DNA from: CAVSUR01 sp963731285
GTDB taxonomy: Bacteria; Actinomycetota; Actinomycetes; Streptosporangiales; Streptosporangiaceae
Length of the DNA stretch: 64,000 bases
Direction: 5' to 3'
NCBI GenBank assembly: GCA_963731285.1
Contig: CAVSUR010000014.1
Location: forward strand, 620,001-684,000
Position numbers and translations under genes: made by a program. The notes beneath the pieces were generated by a model. The model was not told the DNA's origin. It did no database searches and saw only the letters and a list, made by a program, of their open reading frames with translations. The number at the start of each line of letters is the position of its first letter. Within the stretch, counting starts at the first letter, position 1. This document shows positions 15,982 through 25,823 of the stretch, in pieces.

Positions 15982-17370
15982 ATGGCCCGCCGCAGTGACC
16001 GCATGGATACGCTCGTCAGCCTCTGTAAGCGCCGCGGGATCGTGTTCCCTTCCAGCGAGATCTACGGCGGCCTGCGCGCGGCATGGGACTACGGCCCGCT
16101 CGGCGTCGAGATCAAGAACAACGTCAAGCGCCAGTGGTGGAAGTCGATGGTGCACGAGCGCGACGACATCGTCGGGCTGGACTCCAGCGTCATCCTCGCC
16201 ACCGAGGTGTGGCAGGCCAGCGGCCACGTCACCCAGTTCGTCGACCCGCTGACCGAGTGCCAGTCCTGCCACCGGCGGTTCCGCGCCGACCACCTGATCG
16301 AGGCCTACGAGGAGAAGCACGGGCACCCGCCGGAGAACGGCCTGGCCCAGGTCGCGTGCCCGAACTGCGGCACCAGGGGCGCGTTCACCGAGCCGCGGAT
16401 GTTCAACGGGCTGCTGCGCACCTATCTGGGCGCGACCGAGGACGAGTCCGGGCTCGCCTACCTGCGGCCGGAGACGGCCCAGGGAATTTTCATCAATTTC
16501 CGCAACGTGCTGCAGACCTCGCGCAAGAAGGTGCCGTTCGGGATCGGGCAGATCGGCAAGTCGTTCCGCAACGAGATTACGCCGGGGAACTTCATCTTCC
16601 GCACCCGCGAGTTCGAGCAGATGGAGATGGAGTTCTTCGTCGAGCCCGGCACCGACGAGGACTGGCACGAGCGGTGGATCGAGACCCGGCTGGGCTGGTA
16701 CCACGACCTGGGGGTGATCAAAGAGAACCTGCGGCTCTACGAGCACCCGAAGGAGAAGCTGTCGCACTACTCCAAGCGCACGGTCGACATCGAGTACCGC
16801 TACGACTTCCCCGGCAGCGAGTGGGGCGAGCTTGAGGGCATCGCCAACCGGACCGATTTCGACCTCAGCACCCACGCCAGGGCATCCGGCCAGGACCTGT
16901 CCTACCTGGACGCGGAATCCGGCCGCCGGTACACGCCGTACGTGATCGAGCCAGCCGCCGGGGTGGACCGCTCGATGCTGATGTTCCTGCTCGACTCCTA
17001 CACCGAGGACGAGGCGCCGGACGCCAAGGGCAAGCCGGAGAAGCGGACCGTGCTGCGGCTGGATCACCGGCTCGCCCCGGTGAAGGTGGCGGTGCTGCCG
17101 CTGTCCCGGCACGCGGACCTGTCGCCGAAGGCCAGGGATCTCGCCGCCCAGCTGCGCAAGCGCTGGAGCACCGACTTCGACGACGCCAGCGCGATCGGCC
17201 GCCGCTACCGCCGCCAGGACGAGATCGGCACCCCGTACTGCGTCACGGTCGACTTCGACTCCCTCGACGACCAGGCCGTCACGGTCCGCGAGCGCGACTC
17301 GATGCGCCAGGAGCGGGTCGGCCTGGACGCTCTCGAGTCCTACCTGGACCGGCGCCTGTCCGGCGGCTGA
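15982..17370 (+). CDS. glyS: Glycyl-tRNA synthetase, dimeric class II type
   Basis: This enzyme charges tRNA-Gly. It is the single-chain, eukaryote/archaea-like form used by Actinobacteria rather than the alpha/beta type. Class II motifs are visible: motif 1 region GGLRAAWDYGPLGVEIKNNV, the insertion YLRPETAQGIFINFRN, motif 2 GKSFRNEITPGNFIFRTREF and motif 3 EPAAGVDRSMLMFLLDSY. The C-terminal anticodon-binding domain starts near KVAVLPLSRHADLSPKARDL. The start is ATG 15982 with GGAG at 15972-15975. An in-frame ATG at 15970 is also possible. The length of 462 residues is typical. Confidence 0.97.
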   Translation: MARRSDRMDTLVSLCKRRGIVFPSSEIYGGLRAAWDYGPLGVEIKNNVKRQWWKSMVHERDDIVGLDSSVILATEVWQASGHVTQFVDPLTECQSCHRRFRADHLIEAYEEKHGHPPENGLAQVACPNCGTRGAFTEPRMFNGLLRTYLGATEDESGLAYLRPETAQGIFINFRNVLQTSRKKVPFGIGQIGKSFRNEITPGNFIFRTREFEQMEMEFFVEPGTDEDWHERWIETRLGWYHDLGVIKENLRLYEHPKEKLSHYSKRTVDIEYRYDFPGSEWGELEGIANRTDFDLSTHARASGQDLSYLDAESGRRYTPYVIEPAAGVDRSMLMFLLDSYTEDEAPDAKGKPEKRTVLRLDHRLAPVKVAVLPLSRHADLSPKARDLAAQLRKRWSTDFDDASAIGRRYRRQDEIGTPYCVTVDFDSLDDQAVTVRERDSMRQERVGLDALESYLDRRLSGG

Positions 17371-17383
17371 GCCGCCATCAGGG

Positions 17384-17503
17384 ATGAGCCCGCTGTCCGT
17401 GCCGACCCGCTGTCCGGTGAGCCGCTGTCCGGGACGGGCCGCTCGCCCGGGATGGGCCTGTCCGAGATGAGCCTGTCCGGGATGAGCCTGCCCGGCGTGC
17501 CGC
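17384..17503 (+). repeat. Degenerate tandem repeat around the SDR start codon
   Basis: About seven imperfect copies of a 15-18 base unit resembling GATGAGCCTGTCCGG run from the glyS stop into the first codons of the SDR gene. The last three copies are 15 bases long and in frame, each supplying an ATG (17452, 17467, 17482) and encoding M-G/S-L-S/P. Confidence 0.6.
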
Positions 17504-18300
17504 AGCTGGCGGGCGTGCGCGCGGTCGTCACCGGCGCGACCAGCGGCATCGGCGCGGCCATGGCGGCCGCGCTGCTGCGGGCCGGCGCCGCCGCCGCGAT
17601 CGCGGCCCGGCCCACCCCGCGGCTGACCGAGCTGGTGGCGCGGCACCGCGCGGGCGGCCTGGCCGCCGAGCCGCTGCCGGTCGACGTGCGCGACGCGGAC
17701 TACGTCGAGGCCGCGGTGGCGGCCGCGTACGCCCGGCTGGGCGGAGTCGACCTGGTGGTGAACAACGCCGGGATCGGGATGCGGACCGTCAACCCGCGCT
17801 TCCTGGCCGAGCCGCGGCCGTTCTTCGAGGTGAGCCCGGCCGGGTTCGCCGACGTGGTGGCCACCAACCTGACCGGCTACTTCCTGGTGGCCCGGGCCTT
17901 CGCCCGCCGGTTCGCGGAGCGGGGCCAGGGCCGGATCGTCAACGTGTCGATGAACCACGAGACGATGCGCAGGCGCGGCTTCGTGCCCTACGGGCCGTCC
18001 CGGGCCGGCGCCGAGGCGCTGAGCCTGATCATGACCGAGGATCTGCGCCCGTTCGGGGTCACCGTCAACCAGCTGCTGCCGGGCGGCGCCACGGCCACCG
18101 GGATGATCCCCGGCGACGTCCCGGACGAGACGCGGGCCCGGCTGCTGCCCGCGCAGATCATGGGGCCGCCCGCGGTGTTCCTGGCGTCGGCCGAGGCCGA
18201 GGGCGTGACCGGCGAGCGGATCGTCGCCACCGAATTCGAGTCCTGGCTGGCGGCTTTCCATTCCAGGACGCGGCCCGCTGCCCAGCCGCCGGGCGGCTGA
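17452..18300 (+). CDS. Short-chain dehydrogenase/reductase with Arg in place of the catalytic Lys
   Basis: The 282-residue protein has the classical SDR fold. The cofactor motif is VVTGATSGIGAA at about residues 25-36, the strand NNAGIG is at 104-109, and the active site has Ser166 and Tyr180 in the segment YGPSRAG. Classical SDRs have YxxxK, and here residue 184 is Arg. Activity may still be possible but is uncertain. The substrate is unknown. The start lies in a tandem repeat that offers ATG at 17452, 17467 or 17482, and the longest is given. It follows glyS on the same strand. Confidence 0.8.
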   Translation: MGLSEMSLSGMSLPGVPQLAGVRAVVTGATSGIGAAMAAALLRAGAAAAIAARPTPRLTELVARHRAGGLAAEPLPVDVRDADYVEAAVAAAYARLGGVDLVVNNAGIGMRTVNPRFLAEPRPFFEVSPAGFADVVATNLTGYFLVARAFARRFAERGQGRIVNVSMNHETMRRRGFVPYGPSRAGAEALSLIMTEDLRPFGVTVNQLLPGGATATGMIPGDVPDETRARLLPAQIMGPPAVFLASAEAEGVTGERIVATEFESWLAAFHSRTRPAAQPPGG

Positions 18301-18313
18301 GTTCCGCTCTGGC

Positions 18314-19186
18314 TCAGCCCGGCTCGGTGCCGGTCAGCGCGGCCAGTACTTCCGTCAGCCGCCTGTCCGGGGGCGCCTGTGCGGCCAGCGTGCCCGGCCG
18401 GACGCGGGGCGAGCGGCGATAAATCTCGGCGGCGGCCTGGTGGAACCCGTCCGGCAGGCCGGCGCCGGCCATCGTGGCGGCGATCTCCTCCAGCTCCGCC
18501 ACCCAGCGCCAGCCCTTGGCCGCTGCCGCCGTGGCGGCGCTCTGCGACCGGGCGGCGAGGCCGGGCTGGGACAGCGCCCATTCCGCGACCAGCGTGTCCT
18601 CGACACCCTCCGCCTGGGCGAGCGCCCGGGCGGCGAGCAGCAGCGCCGCCGTACCCTTGGTCCAGGCGGCATAGGCCATTTTCACCGCCGAGGCGGCGAC
18701 CGTCCCGCCGCGGGCGATCCTCGCCTCGAGCGGGGAGCCCGCGAACAGCGCGGCTACCGCTGCGGCATGCTCGCCGGACAGGTACAGCCGGGTGCTGCCG
18801 GCCTCGGCCCGCGGGGGCCCGACGATCCCGCCGTCCACGTACCGGCCGCCGCCACCGGTGATCAGGCTCGCGACCTCGCGCGCGGTGTCCGGGGACATGG
18901 CATTCGCGTCGAGGTAGACGCCGCCGAATCCCTGCACCGCCCAGGCCGTGTCCAGCGCGGCGTGCGGCGGGCACACCGACACGATCACGTCCGCCTGCGC
19001 CGCGACTTTGGCCGCGGTGGACACGTCGGTCAGCCCGGCCGCCGCGGCCCGGTCCGCGGTTTGCGGGCTGCGTCCATCCGAAGCCCACAGCACCTGCAGG
19101 CCGCGCCCGGTCAGGCATTGCCCCACCGCGGCTCCCATCTCGCCGGGATGCAGCAGGCCGATGACGGGAGAACTGGGCAGATCCAT
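18314..19186 (-). CDS. NAD(P)-dependent beta-hydroxyacid dehydrogenase-like protein
   Basis: The 290-residue protein resembles 3-hydroxyisobutyrate and 6-phosphogluconate dehydrogenase relatives. The N-terminal Rossmann domain reads VIGLLHPGEMGAAVGQCL, with GxxxMG-like spacing, and ADVIVSVCPPHAALDTA. The substrate loop is VYLDANAMSPDTAREVASLI and YVDGGIVGPP. The helical C-terminal domain has ASAVKMAYAAWTKGTAALLL, which holds the catalytic Lys of the family. The substrate is unknown. The start is ATG 19186. A longer open frame reaches 19594 but its extra part lacks family features. It is convergent with the SDR gene, leaving only 13 bases between stops. Confidence 0.8.
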   Translation of the reverse strand: MDLPSSPVIGLLHPGEMGAAVGQCLTGRGLQVLWASDGRSPQTADRAAAAGLTDVSTAAKVAAQADVIVSVCPPHAALDTAWAVQGFGGVYLDANAMSPDTAREVASLITGGGGRYVDGGIVGPPRAEAGSTRLYLSGEHAAAVAALFAGSPLEARIARGGTVAASAVKMAYAAWTKGTAALLLAARALAQAEGVEDTLVAEWALSQPGLAARSQSAATAAAAKGWRWVAELEEIAATMAGAGLPDGFHQAAAEIYRRSPRVRPGTLAAQAPPDRRLTEVLAALTGTEPG

Positions 19187-19732
19187 CCCGCCATTGTCGC
19201 CGACCCGCCCGGCGGGGACAGGCTGGTCAGCCGCGCAGGAGCGCAGGCCCGGCCAGCCAGCCCGTTCCAGACCGTGAAGGGCGCCGCGGCGCTGGAGCTG
19301 CATTGCTGGCAGGCCTTCCCGAACCTGCTGTGCACAGAGCCGTATCGTAGGCTGCTCCGGCCGGTGGAGGCCTGCCCGCCCACCGAATGCTCGCGGGCTA
19401 TCCGGCCCAGGTCGGGAACTGGGTGTTGTCCAAGATCCCGGCGGCCGCGCTGGCCGTCGGCACCGGCGGCAGCCCGAACCTGGCCCGGGCCATGCACCGG
19501 ACTCGGTGACGCTCGCCCGGGCTACGATGGTCCCTTCCAGCAGCGTGCCGAGGGTGTAGTCCGCGCCGCTGTCCGGGCCGAAGTCACCGAGCACCGGGCA
19601 CGGAATAGGGCGTCGATCAGGGCCCGTCCCGCCCGTTGCTCAGCGGGCGGGACACTGGCCCAGTGGTGTCCCATCCCGGCAATCTGTCCTGGGCCGTGGC
19701 CGGGCCCGCTGCCTCACCAGGCACGCCCAGGG
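19187..19732. other. Region without a recognised gene
   Basis: These 546 bases carry short open frames on both strands but none that I can assign. A fragment near 19387-19509 (+) reads MLAGYPAQVGNWVLSKIP and looks coding, and a fragment at 19510-19594 (-) reads LGDFGPDSGADYTLGTLLEG. Both could be debris of lost genes, since the next stretch is a clear remnant. Confidence 0.4.
19626..19653. terminator. Terminator-like inverted repeat
   Basis: Arms GTCCCGCCCG (19626-19635) and CGGGCGGGAC (19644-19653) pair perfectly over 10 bp around the loop TTGCTCAG. It lies downstream of the decayed minus-strand sigma/propeller remnant. Confidence 0.4.
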
Positions 19733-20388
19733 TTACCAGGGTCGGGGAAGACCGCCGGATCGGGCGTGCGGGGTATCGGCAGCGCGGTGAGCCGGCCGCC
19801 GCGCAGCTGGCTGACCGTCCGGTGAGATCTTCAGCCCGTTCAGCGTCCACGGCTGGGCCAGCTGCGGGAGGGGCAGCCGGGTGAAGGCCGCCCGGCCGCC
19901 GCCGTCCTGGCTCAGCTTCAGCAGGCACAGCGTCACTGCCGAGTGCAGGAACGTGCCCCGGCGATAGCCGCGCCCGGTGGCGTGCGTGGCCGCCTGCGCG
20001 AAAGTCCTGTCGTCATCAGCGGCGGACACGGCGGTGAAGGTGTTATCCGGCCGCGGCGCCCTGATTCTCGCTAGCACCGCACCGGTGGCCGTGCTGCGCA
20101 CGGTGGCCTGCGCACCGACCTGGCCCGGGTCGGTGCGCAGCTGCCCCAGTGCCGGTACAGGTTGCAGAATGCGTCCTGCACCACGTCCTCGGCGGCGGCG
20201 CGGTCGCCGAGCATGATGTGGGCCAGCCGGATGAGCCCCAGTCGCAAGCGGCCATTTCGCTGCTTCCCGGAGCTGCTCACTTTCGCGGCCGGGGCCGCCT
20301 GGCCGCCGATCGGCGTCGCACGCGGGGGCAGCGTACGCGCCACTCTCGGTAGAGTCGGTGCTGACGGCCGCAAGGCCGCACCCACCAT
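19733..20388 (-). pseudogene. Remnant of a SigE-family sigma factor fused to a propeller-like C-terminal fragment
   Basis: At 20200-20280 the minus strand encodes part of sigma region 2 (RLGLIRLAHIMLGDRAAAED, VVQDAFCNLYRHWGS), which then loses its frame. From about 20110 down to 19800 another frame encodes ATVRSTATGAVLARIRAPRP, TFTAVSAADDDRTFAQAA, RLPLPQLAQ and LNGLKISPDG. This is the type of beta-propeller protein encoded after SigE-family sigma genes in actinomycetes. The rest of the sigma factor, the membrane segment and the start of the propeller are absent, so a deletion has joined two neighbouring genes. Confidence 0.6.
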
Positions 20389-20473
20389 TCCGATCTAGCC
20401 CCGAATCTCGCCCACCCAGCCGGCGGGCAGCCGGGCCGAGCCCGGCCGGCACCATCCCCGAGGAGAATTTGCA

Positions 20474-23166
20474 GTGCCGAAGCTTGTCTATGACTTCACC
20501 GAGGGAAACAAGGACCTCAAGGACCTGCTGGGCGGCAAGGGCGCCAACCTGGCCGAGATGACCAACCTGGGCCTGCCCGTCCCGCCGGGGTTCATCATCA
20601 CCACCGAGGCCTGCCGTCACTACCTGGAGCAGGGGTCGGTGCCGGACGGCCTGGCCGAGGAGGTCGTCGAGCACCTGTCCCAGCTGGAGCAGAAGATGGG
20701 CAAGCGGCTCGGCGACCACGCCGACCCGCTGCTGGTCAGCGTGCGGTCCGGGGCCAAGTTCTCGATGCCGGGCATGATGGAGACGGTGCTGAACATCGGC
20801 CTGTCCGACAAGTCGGTGCAGGGCCTGGCCAAGCAGGCCAGCAACGAGCGGTTCGCCTGGGACGCCTACCGGCGGCTGCTGCAGATGTTCGGCAAGACCG
20901 TGCTGGACATCGAGGGCGAGGCGTTCGAGCACGCCATCGACTCCGCCAAGCAGGCCAAGGGCACCAAGAACGACCTCGACCTGGACGCCGGTGACATGCG
21001 CGAGCCTGGTCGACACCTTCAAGGGCATCATCAGAGACCAGGCCGGCCGCGACTTCCCGCAGGACCCGCGCGAGCAGATGGACATGGCGGTGGCCGCGGT
21101 CTTCAACTCGTGGAACGCCGACCGCGCCATCTTGTACCGGCGCCAGGAGCGCATCCCGGCCGATCTCGGCACCGCGGTCAACGTCGTGGCCATGGTGTTC
21201 GGCAACCTCGGGGCTGACTCCGGCACCGGCGTCGCGTTCACCCGCGACCCGGGCAGCGGCCAGCAGGGCGTGTACGGCGACTACCTGCAGAACGCGCAGG
21301 GCGAGGACGTGGTCGCCGGCATCCGCAACACGGTGCCGCTGCAGGACCTGGAGCAGATCGACGGCAAGTCCTACGCCGAGCTGATGGACATCATGCAGAC
21401 GCTGGAGAACCACTACAAGGACCTCTGCGACATCGAGTTCACGATCGAGAACGGCAAGCTGTGGATGCTGCAGACCCGGGTGGGCAAGCGGACCGCGGGG
21501 GCTGCCTTCCGGATCGCGATCCAGCTGGTCGATCAGGGCCTGATCGACATGGACGAGGCGCTGACCCGGGTCACCGGCAGCCAGCTCGCGCAGCTGATGT
21601 TCCCCCGGTTCGACGCCGAGTCCGGCACGAAGAAGATCGCCAAGGCCGTCAGCGCCTCCCCTGGAGCGGCGGTCGGCAAGGCCGTGTTCGACTCCGGCCG
21701 CGCGGTCGAGCAGGCCGCGGCCGGCGAGCGGGTCATCCTGGTCCGGCGGGAGACCAACCCCGACGACCTGCACGGCATGATCGCCGCGCAGGGCATCCTG
21801 ACCAGCCGCGGCGGCAAGACCAGCCACGCCGCCGTGGTGGCCCGCGGCATGGGCAAGACCTGCGTGTGCGGCGCCGACGAGCTCGAGGTCGACCTGGCCG
21901 GCCGCACGTTCACCGCTCCCGGCGGGGTCACCGTGAGCGAGGGTGACGTGATCTCGATCGACGGCACCTCCGGCGTGGTGTACCTGGGCGAGGTGCCGGT
22001 GGTGGCCTCGCCGGTGGTCGAGTACTTCGAGCGCGGGCTGACTGACGATGCTGACGAGCTGGTCGCCGCGGTCGACAAGCTGATGAACCACGCCGATGCC
22101 AAGCGGCGCCTCGGCGTCCGGGCCAACTCCGACACCGGCGAGGACTCGGCCCGAGCGGTCCGGTTCGGCGCAGAGGGCATCGGGCTGACCCGCACCGAGC
22201 ACATGTTCCTGGGCGAGCGGCGGCAGCTGGTCGAGCGGCTGATCCTGGCCGACCGACGACAAGGAGCGGCAGCAGGCCCTGGACGCCCTGGAGCCGCTGC
22301 AGCGCGGCGACTTCGTGGAGATCCTGGAGGCCATGGACGGGCTGCCGGTCACCATCCGGCTGATTGACCCGCCGCTGCACGAGTTCCTGCCCGACCTGAC
22401 CGAGCTGAGCGTGAAGGTCGCGCTGGCCGGCGACGAGGCCACCGAGAAGGACCGCAGGCTGCTGGAGGCGGTGCGCCGCCTGCACGAGCAGAACCCGATG
22501 CTGGGGCTGCGCGGCGTGCGCCTCGGCCTGGTCATCCCGGGCCTGTTCGCGATGCAGGTCCGGGCCATCGCGCACGCCGCGGCGGACCGGGTCAAGGCGG
22601 GCGGCGACCCGCGCCCGGAGATCATGGTCCCGCTGGTCGGCGCGGTGCAGGAACTGGAGGCGGCCCGGGAGGAGATCGAGAAGGTGCTGGCCGAGGTATG
22701 GGCCGAGACCGGCGCCGAGGTGCATACCCTGATCGGCACGATGATCGAGGTGCCCCGCGCGGCGCTGACCGCAGGCCAGATCGCGCAGGCCGCCCAGTTC
22801 TTCTCGTTCGGCACCAACGACCTGACCCAGATGGGCTGGGGCTTCTCCCGCGACGACGTCGAGGGCGCGTTCTTCAGCCGCTACATCGACCTCGGCGTTT
22901 TCGGCGTCTCGCCGTTCGAGACCCTGGACTCTGACGGCATCGGCCGGATGGTCAAGATCGCGGTCAAGGAGGGCCGTGAGACCCGGCCCGACCTCAAGAT
23001 CGGCGTCTGCGGCGAGCACGGCGGCGACCCGGACTCGGTGCACTTCTTCCACGGCGCGGGCCTGGACTACGTGTCCTGCTCGCCGTTCCGGGTGCCGGTC
23101 GCCCGGCTGGAGGCCGGGCGGGCCGCGGTGATCGAGGCGGCCGCCGGGGGCAGCGACAGCCGTTGA
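20474..23166 (+). CDS. ppdK: Pyruvate, phosphate dikinase (two frameshifts)
   Basis: PPDK interconverts pyruvate, ATP and phosphate with phosphoenolpyruvate, AMP and diphosphate. Three overlapping frames together give the whole enzyme: ATP-grasp domain (YDFTEGNKDLKDLLGGKGAN, SVRSGAKFSMPGMMETVLNI), phosphohistidine swivel (GILTSRGGKTSHAAVVARGM, with the catalytic His) and C-terminal PEP/pyruvate barrel (GTNDLTQMGWGFSRDD, CGEHGGDPDSV). The frame moves by one at about 20999-21003 (DAGDMR then SLVDTFKG) and again at about 22251-22258 (LILAD then DDKERQQALDALEP). Each is repaired by removing one base. All functional motifs are intact, so these may be sequencing errors. Confidence 0.88.
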
Positions 23167-24503
23167 CCGTCGGCTACGACGGTCACGCGACGGCACGGTG
23201 GGCCGCCGAGCCGCCGAAGCTGGCGCCGCAGCACCGGGCGCGGTCCCTTCGAACGGGACCGCGCCCGGGTGCTGCACAGCGCCGCGCTGCGGCGGCTGGC
23301 GGCCAAGACCCAGGTCGTCGAGGTCGGGTCAGGTGACTTCCCGCGGACCCGGCTCACCCATTCCCTGGAGTGCTCGCAAATCGGCCGCGAGCTGGGCGCC
23401 GCCCTCGGCTGCGACCCCGATCTCGTCGACGCCGCCTGCCTGGCCCACGACCTCGGCCATCCGCCGTTCGGCCACAACGGCGAGACCGCGCTGGCGCAGC
23501 TGGCGGCAGGCTGCGGCGGGTTCGAGGGCAACGCCCAGAGCCTGCGGCTGCTCACCCGGCTGGAGGCCAAGGTCCTCGGCGCGGGCCTCAACCTGACCAG
23601 GGCCGTCCTTGACGCCACCCTCAAATATCCCTGGCCCGCCGGCCAGGGTCGGCCAAGTACGGGGCCTACGCCGAGGACGCTGAGGTCTTCGGCTGGATCA
23701 GGGACGGCGCGCCGCCCGGCGGCCCTGCCTCGAAGCCCAGGTCATGGACTGGGCCGACGACGTGGCCTACTCCGTGCACGACCTGGAGGACGGGCTGCAC
23801 GCCGGGCTGATCACGATGGCCCGGCTGCGCGACCAGGCCGAGCGCGCCGCGGTGGCCGAGCTGGCGCAGGCTCACTACTCGGCCCGGGCACCGCCAGCCT
23901 GGCCGAGCTGGCTGCGGTTTTCGACCGACCTGCTGGAGCTGGACTGCTGGCCGGGCCGGTTCGACGGCGGCCGGCCGCTGCGGCGGCGCTGAAGAACCTG
24001 ACCAGCGAGCTGATCGGCCGGTTCTGCCGCGCCGCGCAGCGGGCCACCCGGCCCGCCGGGGCCCCGCCGCTGACCCGCTACGCCGCCGGCCTGGTCGTGC
24101 CGGCCCGGCAGCGAATGGAGTGCGCCCTGCTCAAGGGCGGTCACCGCGCATTACGTGATGACCCGCGCGGGTGCGGCGGCGGCGCAGGCCAGGGAACGCG
24201 AGATCATCGCCGAGCTTGCCGCGGCGGTGCTGGCCGGGGCGCCGGCCACGCTGGACCCGATGTTCGCGGCCCGCGTTCGCCGCGGCGGAGGCCGACCCTG
24301 CCCGGCTGCGGGTGGTCGTGGACCAGATAGCTTCGCTCACGGACGTGTCAGCGGCCGCATGGCATGCCCGGCTGTGCCGGGAGGCCAGGCTCGGCAGGCC
24401 GGGCCAGGCTAGCGGCGCGGCCGCGGGCGGCCCGGGCCAGGCGGGCCGCATGGCCTTGCGCGGGCCACGGCGGCCGGCGCTGGTCGCCGGAAGGAGCGCA
24501 TGA
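23163..24503 (+). pseudogene. dgt: Deoxyguanosinetriphosphate triphosphohydrolase-like protein, multiply frameshifted
   Basis: The family hydrolyses dGTP or related dNTPs to nucleoside and triphosphate. Starting from TTG 23163 the conserved protein can be followed only by switching frames about eight times: GYDGHATARWAAEPPK, GRGPFERDRARVLHSAALRR, HDLGHPPFGHNGE (HD-domain metal motif), KYGAYAEDAEVFGWIRDG, CLEAQVMDWADDVAYSVHDL, GTASLAELAAVFDR, LLELDCWPGRFDGG, AAALKNLTSELIGRFCRAAQ, MTRAGAAAAQAREREIIAEL, then VVDQIASLTDVSAAAWHARL. Motifs are conserved throughout and I see few point-mutation stops. Either this stretch has poor sequence quality or the gene decayed very recently. It precedes dnaG in the usual actinobacterial order, though separated by several genes here. 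Confidence 0.75.
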
Positions 24504-25732
24504 TGCCCGAGCAAACCTACGTGATCGCCGGTGCGAGCCTGGCCGGTGCCAAGGCTGCGGAAACGCTGCGGGAGGAGGGCTTCGGCGGGAGCATCGTGCT
24601 GATCGGCGCCGAGGACGAGCGGCCGTACGAGCGGCCGCCGCTGTCCAAGGGCTTCCTGCTGGGCAACGACGAGCGCGACTCGGTCTTCGTGCACGAACCG
24701 GGCTGGTACGCCGAGCATCATGTCGACCTGCGGCTCGGCACGGCCGTCCGGTCGCTGGACCGGGCCGCCCGCACGGTCGGGCTGGCCGACGGCGGCTCGG
24801 TCAGCTACGACAAGCTGCTGATCACCACCGGCGCCGCACCGCGGCGGCTCAGCGTACCCGGCGCCGACATGCCGGGCGTGCTGTATCTGCGCACTGTGGG
24901 CGACAGCGAGCGGCTGCGGGCCGCGCTGCAGGCCGGCGGGCAGGTGGTGATCGTCGGCGCGGGCTGGATCGGCCTGGAGACTGCGGCGGCGGCCCGGCAT
25001 TACGGCTGCGAGGTGACGGTGGTCGAGCCGGAGGCGGGCGCGCTGCAGCGGTCGGTCGGGCCCGAGGTCGGCGCGGTGTTCGCCGACCTGCACCGCCGCC
25101 ACGGCGTCAGCTTCCGCTTCGGCGAGGGCGTCACCGAGCTGAACGGCACCGATGAGAAGGTCGACACGGTGGTGACCTCGGCGGGCACCCGGCTGCCCGC
25201 CGACCTGGTCATCGTCGGCGTCGGTGTGGTGCCGAACGCAGATCTCGCCGCCCAGGCCGGCCTGGAGGCCGACAACGGCGTCTGTGTCGACGCGGCGCTG
25301 CGCAGCTCCGATCCGGACATTTTCGCCGCCGGCGACGTGGCGAACTTCGACAGCCCGGTGGCCGGCCGCCGGATCCGGGTCGAGCACTGGGCCAACGCCC
25401 TGACCGGCGGCCCGGCCGCCGCGCGGTCCATGCTCGGTCAGCAGGTGTCCTACGATTGGGTGCCGTACTTCTACAGCGACCAGTACGACCTCGGCATGGA
25501 GACGGCCGGGCTGCCCGAGCCGGGTCACTACGACGAGGTGGTCTACCGGGGCGACAAGGACTCCGGCGAGTTCATCGCGTTCTGGCTCAGCAAAGGCGCC
25601 GTGGTGGCCGGCATGAACGTCAACGTCTGGGACGTCAGCGACGACATCCAGGATCTGATCCGGGCCAAGACCGCAGTCGAGGTGGCCAGGCTCACCAATC
25701 CCGACGTCCCGCTGCCCGACCTGCTCGGCTGA
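24500..25732 (+). CDS. FAD-dependent NAD(P)H ferredoxin/rubredoxin reductase-like protein
   Basis: The 410-residue protein is a two-dinucleotide-binding flavoprotein of the ferredoxin reductase type. The FAD site is YVIAGASLAGAKAAETLREE, followed by YERPPLSKGFLLG. The NAD(P)H site is VVIVGAGWIGLETAAAARHY. The second FAD motif is IFAAGDVANFDSP. The C-terminal reductase domain contains VPYFYSDQYDLGMETAGL. It probably passes electrons from NAD(P)H to a ferredoxin serving a P450 or oxygenase, but no partner is encoded nearby. The start overlaps the dgt stop (ATGATG at 24500), so it may be translationally coupled to dgt. Confidence 0.88.
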   Translation: MMPEQTYVIAGASLAGAKAAETLREEGFGGSIVLIGAEDERPYERPPLSKGFLLGNDERDSVFVHEPGWYAEHHVDLRLGTAVRSLDRAARTVGLADGGSVSYDKLLITTGAAPRRLSVPGADMPGVLYLRTVGDSERLRAALQAGGQVVIVGAGWIGLETAAAARHYGCEVTVVEPEAGALQRSVGPEVGAVFADLHRRHGVSFRFGEGVTELNGTDEKVDTVVTSAGTRLPADLVIVGVGVVPNADLAAQAGLEADNGVCVDAALRSSDPDIFAAGDVANFDSPVAGRRIRVEHWANALTGGPAAARSMLGQQVSYDWVPYFYSDQYDLGMETAGLPEPGHYDEVVYRGDKDSGEFIAFWLSKGAVVAGMNVNVWDVSDDIQDLIRAKTAVEVARLTNPDVPLPDLLG

Positions 25733-25770
25733 CCGTACCGGCCGCGGCCCGTTGCCGTCGGCCGCGGCCC

Positions 25771-25787
25771 GTGCCCGTCGCGGGCAC
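25771..25787 (+). terminator. Short hairpin after the FAD reductase gene
   Basis: GTGCCCG (25771-25777) and CGGGCAC (25781-25787) form a perfect 7-bp stem with loop TCG. It is preceded by an imperfect 20-base tandem duplication (GGCCGCGGCCCGTTGCCGTC at 25740 and again at 25760). Confidence 0.4.
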
Positions 25788-25823
25788 CCGCCCGCCTGCC
25801 CGTGTGCTGCGGAGGTTACTTCC

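Noticed and set aside
15865..18261. A 798-codon open frame on the minus strand opposite glyS and the SDR gene
   Set aside because: It is the antisense shadow of a conserved gene in high-GC DNA. Its translation is His/Pro/Arg-rich low complexity with no family features.
20736..22817. A 693-codon minus-strand frame opposite ppdK
   Set aside because: The plus strand carries the conserved PPDK sequence through the whole stretch, apart from two single-base shifts.
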